DNA from: an uncultured Spirochaetaceae bacterium
Lineage (GTDB): Bacteria > Spirochaetota > Spirochaetia > Sphaerochaetales > Sphaerochaetaceae
DNA: 64,000 bases
Direction: 5' to 3'
Assembly: GCA_944389275.1 (NCBI GenBank)
Contig: CALXLT010000033.1
Span: 62,001 to 126,000, forward strand
The notes beneath the pieces were generated by a model. It was not told the DNA's origin and did not search any database. It saw nothing but the letters and a program-made list of their open reading frames with translations. Shown piece by piece: positions 61,676 through 64,000 of this stretch (its first letter is position 1; each line of letters begins with the position of its first letter). Made by a program: the position numbers and the translations under genes.

Positions 61676-62364
61676 ATGATCCTCCACATGAACCCGACAT
61701 CCACGCTGATGCTGTCAAAATATGAATGAGCAGCCATACGCGAGTCCTTCGCCAGGCTCGTCAGCCCATATTGATAGCGCCCAAGAAGATATAGGCTCCC
61801 GTAATCCCCGAACTCATAGGAAGCCCCGGCCTCCGCGATAAGCCCCGCGTCAAAGAGGTTGTCATCAGCCTCAAAGGCGATGTGCTGGTAATAGCGCTCC
61901 CAGTATCCGCGCTCCTCCGCGTCCGATGCCGTCAGATAGGACGAGCCCGCGTCCACATCAAGCGTCCTCACACCTATATAGCCACCGCCTCCGATAAACA
62001 GCCTGAAATCATCAAGCGGAAGGGAGAACCTCACCGTAAGAGGAATCTCAATGGCGTGATGCATCTTCACATAGTCATCGGCAACGAAGGTACCACCCGC
62101 ATCGGAATATGACTTGCGGTATCCAGAGCTCCTCATTATCCAGCGAAGACCTGAATTAACGGAGAACCAGTCATTCACCCTGTACTCGACAGGAACGGAG
62201 ATATCGAAGCCATGCCCATTTGAGTTCTGTGTCCCAGCCCATCCCGTAGCGGTATTTATGATATCGTAGTTGTAGCCAGCCTCGACTCCCACGAACAGCC
62301 CCGAAGCCGCGAACACAGGAAGCGGCAGCAGGACAAGAAGCAACACGATCAATCTTCTGCGCAT
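61672..62364 (-). CDS. Outer-membrane beta-barrel protein
   Basis: A 230-residue protein with signal peptide MRRRLIVLLLVLLPLPVFAA and a mature chain of alternating hydrophobic strands and polar turns (LFVGVEAGYNYDIINTATGW, FRLFIGGGGYIGVRTLDVDA), ending in an aromatic-hydrophobic strand VDVGFMWRII. This is the pattern of an OmpA/OprF-size porin-like barrel. The ATG at 62364 follows GAGGA; a GTG at 62376 overlaps the preceding gene. Role unknown; cotranscribed with the S41 lipoprotein. Confidence 0.75.
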   Translation of the reverse strand: MRRRLIVLLLVLLPLPVFAASGLFVGVEAGYNYDIINTATGWAGTQNSNGHGFDISVPVEYRVNDWFSVNSGLRWIMRSSGYRKSYSDAGGTFVADDYVKMHHAIEIPLTVRFSLPLDDFRLFIGGGGYIGVRTLDVDAGSSYLTASDAEERGYWERYYQHIAFEADDNLFDAGLIAEAGASYEFGDYGSLYLLGRYQYGLTSLAKDSRMAAHSYFDSISVDVGFMWRII

Positions 62365-62372
62365 AGAAGTCC

Positions 62373-62870
62373 TCACGGAAGGATGCGGTAACCGCCAAGG
62401 CCATTACGACTGAATTCAAACCATATTACTGGCTCCCCCAGCCAATTCGTTCCCTTCTTAATCCATAACGTTGTCTGCGGATAAGCCCCTACATAAGCAC
62501 TGATAGTGAATACACCAGGATACTGTTCGACGGGAACAGACGCGGTATACGAAGGATTTATCATCGCAGGGACTTTCTCTTGGCTATATACGACAAGCCG
62601 ATCTGTTTTGCTGTCCGTACCGGTTCCCTTTATCCTATACAGAAGCGAGATGTTATTCGATGTTGCCTTGATTCCGACAAAATACCTCTGTCCGTCGTCA
62701 GCCTCTTCCCTTGCCGTTTCTGCTGTGTCCGTCAGATACTCAACCCGTAGCCATGTCGGAACGGTATAAATATATTGAGTTGGCCCTTCTAAATCACATG
62801 ATGATACAAAACATAGAACGAATGCAGCGGCAATCAAAGCAACCATCGCCTTTGATATCTTCCCTCTCAT
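62373..62870 (-). CDS. Lipoprotein of unknown function
   Basis: A 165-residue lipoprotein: signal with the lipobox VSSC near residue 25, then a short beta-rich domain (YIYTVPTWLRVEYLTDTAET, QRYFVGIKATSNNISLLYRI). No family recognised. The ATG at 62870 follows GGAGG; the frame runs open to 62942 without a ribosome site. First gene of a three-gene envelope unit with the barrel protein and S41 peptidase, 8 bp before the barrel gene. Confidence 0.75.
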   Translation of the reverse strand: MRGKISKAMVALIAAAFVLCFVSSCDLEGPTQYIYTVPTWLRVEYLTDTAETAREEADDGQRYFVGIKATSNNISLLYRIKGTGTDSKTDRLVVYSQEKVPAMINPSYTASVPVEQYPGVFTISAYVGAYPQTTLWIKKGTNWLGEPVIWFEFSRNGLGGYRILP

Positions 62871-63073
62871 AGGATCCTCCTTTCGAATGACTTCCCTTTG
62901 AAGACAGTCAGATTCTATCTGATAAACTTTGGCCTTTTCCACTTCAAAGAAGCTGTATGAAAAGAATTTGATGAATCCAAGTCATAAAAAATTTCAACAG
63001 ACAGCCCAACAAAACTACCCATAAACGTGCATCCCCATGGTATCATCATGAAAAACAAGTTCTGGAAGAAACG

Positions 63074-63648
63074 ATGAAGAAGCTGATCACAGCACTATCG
63101 CTTATAGCTATCATACTCATAATCTCAGCATGCAGTCCTGCTGGTGGAGATGCCTCGGATAAACCTGCTGGTACACTTGACTCAGGAGAAGCAATCGCAA
63201 AGTCGCTGTCTCTCGACCCAAATGAAACCGTGGTTTTCGAAGGCAGCCTTGAGATTCTTCAGCAGAAAATCCAAATAGATCTGTGATAGAGTTCAAGACC
63301 GACAAGGAATCTGTGGCCCAGCGGGAAAATAAATTTGCAATAGGTGATGCTAACGGCAAGGCTGGCATAATGACTACTACAGGAGAGGCAAATCCCTATC
63401 ACTCCAACGTAACTTCTACATTTGACCAAAACGGTGCTGCAAAGTTTGATTTCGAGATTGAGGCAAATTCTGCAAAAGGAACAATCATAATCATATTCTC
63501 CAACGCAGCAGGACAGGAACTTAAGATCGAGAATACCATCCCTAAAGGCTCAGAAAGCATAACAATGACATTCAAAACTGTTGAAGGCGAAAAGCCATGC
63601 CATGTAAGAGTTGGAGAGAATTTCACGACTACAGAAGAAGCCGAATAA
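63074..63648 (+). pseudogene. Small lipoprotein, apparent single frameshift
   Basis: The frame opens with MKKLITALSLIAIILIISAC, a lipoprotein signal, and stops at 63286. In the -1 frame from about 63255 the protein continues as SAENPNRSVIEFKTDKESVA, a beta-sandwich-like domain with AKFDFEIEANSAKGTIIIIF, ending at 63648. Joined, it would be about 190 residues. Alternatively these are two overlapping genes with a GTG start at 63283, but no ribosome site supports that. Function unknown. Confidence 0.6.
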
Positions 63649-63657
63649 TATCCACAC

Positions 63658-63687
63658 ATGCCTCTGGCCCCAAGCCAGGGGCATTTC
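63658..63687 (+). terminator. Rho-independent terminator
   Basis: ATGCCTCTGGC (63658-63668) pairs with GCCAGGGGCAT (63674-63684), with one G-T pair, followed by TTTCTCTCTC. Confidence 0.82.
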
Positions 63688-63748
63688 TCTCTCTTGACTC
63701 ATAGCATGGGAAATCCCACCATAGAGCAGAAATGCTAGGAGGGATAAG

Positions 63749-64000
63749 ATGCATATCAAGCCATTTGCCGTTGAGGAATGGATGAACGCATATGAGACAG
63801 GAGCGAAGTATAACATAGCTGAGACATGTGTTGATTCCGTGTCTCTTGATGAGCTCTTTGAGCTTGCTGGAGAGGACAAGGACGCGTTCCTCTCATCATT
63901 CAGCTCACGCCGCCTTACCTACGGGGATATCATGGGAAGCGATAGCCTCAAGGAAGGCATATCCAAGCTATATAGGACAATAAAGCCATCAGATATAGTC
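63749..64000 (+). CDS. PLP-dependent aminotransferase, class I/II, N-terminal part
   Basis: The first 84 residues of a gene cut by the window edge. The sequence FAVEEWMNAYETGAKYNIAE, followed by TCVDSVSLDELFELAG and RRLTYGDIMGSDSLKEGISKLY, is that of a group of aspartate-aminotransferase-fold enzymes whose N-terminus lacks the usual long arm. The catalytic Lys lies beyond the window. AGGAGG is eight bases ahead of the start. Confidence 0.78.
   Translation, partial: MHIKPFAVEEWMNAYETGAKYNIAETCVDSVSLDELFELAGEDKDAFLSSFSSRRLTYGDIMGSDSLKEGISKLYRTIKPSDIV

Noticed and set aside
1-64000. CRISPR arrays, rRNA genes, complete insertion sequences or prophage
   Set aside because: No regularly spaced repeats, rRNA sequence, transposase gene or phage structural gene was seen on either strand.

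Overview
The window reads as a chromosomal segment of a host-associated spirochaete, most likely of the Sphaerochaetales group. Three things point there. Both phenylalanyl-tRNA synthetase subunits are of the archaeal/eukaryotic kind that spirochaetes carry. Several solute-binding proteins begin with the spirochaete-style export signal ending in FAGG followed by a K/E-rich stretch. Core-gene codon use is rich in ATA, AGG and ATC. The species assignment is inference; there is no rRNA gene in the window.

Layout. 1-2.3 kb: end of an endonuclease/phosphatase-fold protein, thioredoxin and a MATE transporter. 2.2-5.5 kb: AT-richer accessory DNA with a frameshifted AbiE-type toxin-antitoxin pair, a tail fragment of an Rpn-family nuclease, a small conserved hypothetical and a secreted nuclease lipoprotein. 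5.7-32 kb: a mostly intact, GC-rich metabolic core with pheST, a fused E1 dehydrogenase, two purine phosphoribosyltransferases with purA, a LacI-controlled cyclase gene, a 5'-nucleotidase, purB, AlaX, a TRIC channel, malic enzyme, a heparinase II/III-like protein, a split purH/purO pair and an Fbp-type ABC transporter. 33-44 kb: an AT-rich island with an RpiR regulator facing a seven-gene operon (CUT1 ABC transporter, beta-mannosidase, aldo/keto reductase, IlvD/Edd dehydratase, D-aminoacylase-type amidohydrolase). 44-51.4 kb: a DauR-like regulator and SGNH hydrolase divergent from an M20 deacylase, a second CUT1-like ABC transporter, RidA and a D-threonine-aldolase-fold PLP enzyme; together they suggest uptake and breakdown of an N-acylated or D-amino-acid compound. 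51.5-54.5 kb: a TetR, flavodoxin, monooxygenase and MATE operon. 54.5-56.5 kb: tRNA-Cys followed by a toxin-antitoxin cluster (brnTA intact, a DUF2442 fragment, broken dinJ-yafQ). 56.5-60.3 kb: a GH88 glucuronyl hydrolase and a YesM-type sensor kinase, both cut off at one shared junction, plus the YesN-type response regulator. 60.3-64 kb: an S41 protease lipoprotein, an outer-membrane barrel, lipoproteins and the start of an aminotransferase.

How the parts relate. Purine genes recur through the core: salvage (hpt and a second PRTase), both steps from IMP to AMP (purA, purB), and the last two steps to IMP carried by separate purH-C and purO proteins. Transport and catabolism are organised in regulator-adjacent operons; two of these have a stem-loop between the binding-protein gene and the first permease gene. 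Five accessory genes carry apparent single-base frameshifts, all in the -1 sense, while the surrounding core genes are intact, so decay of accessory DNA is the leading explanation, with assembly error as the alternative.
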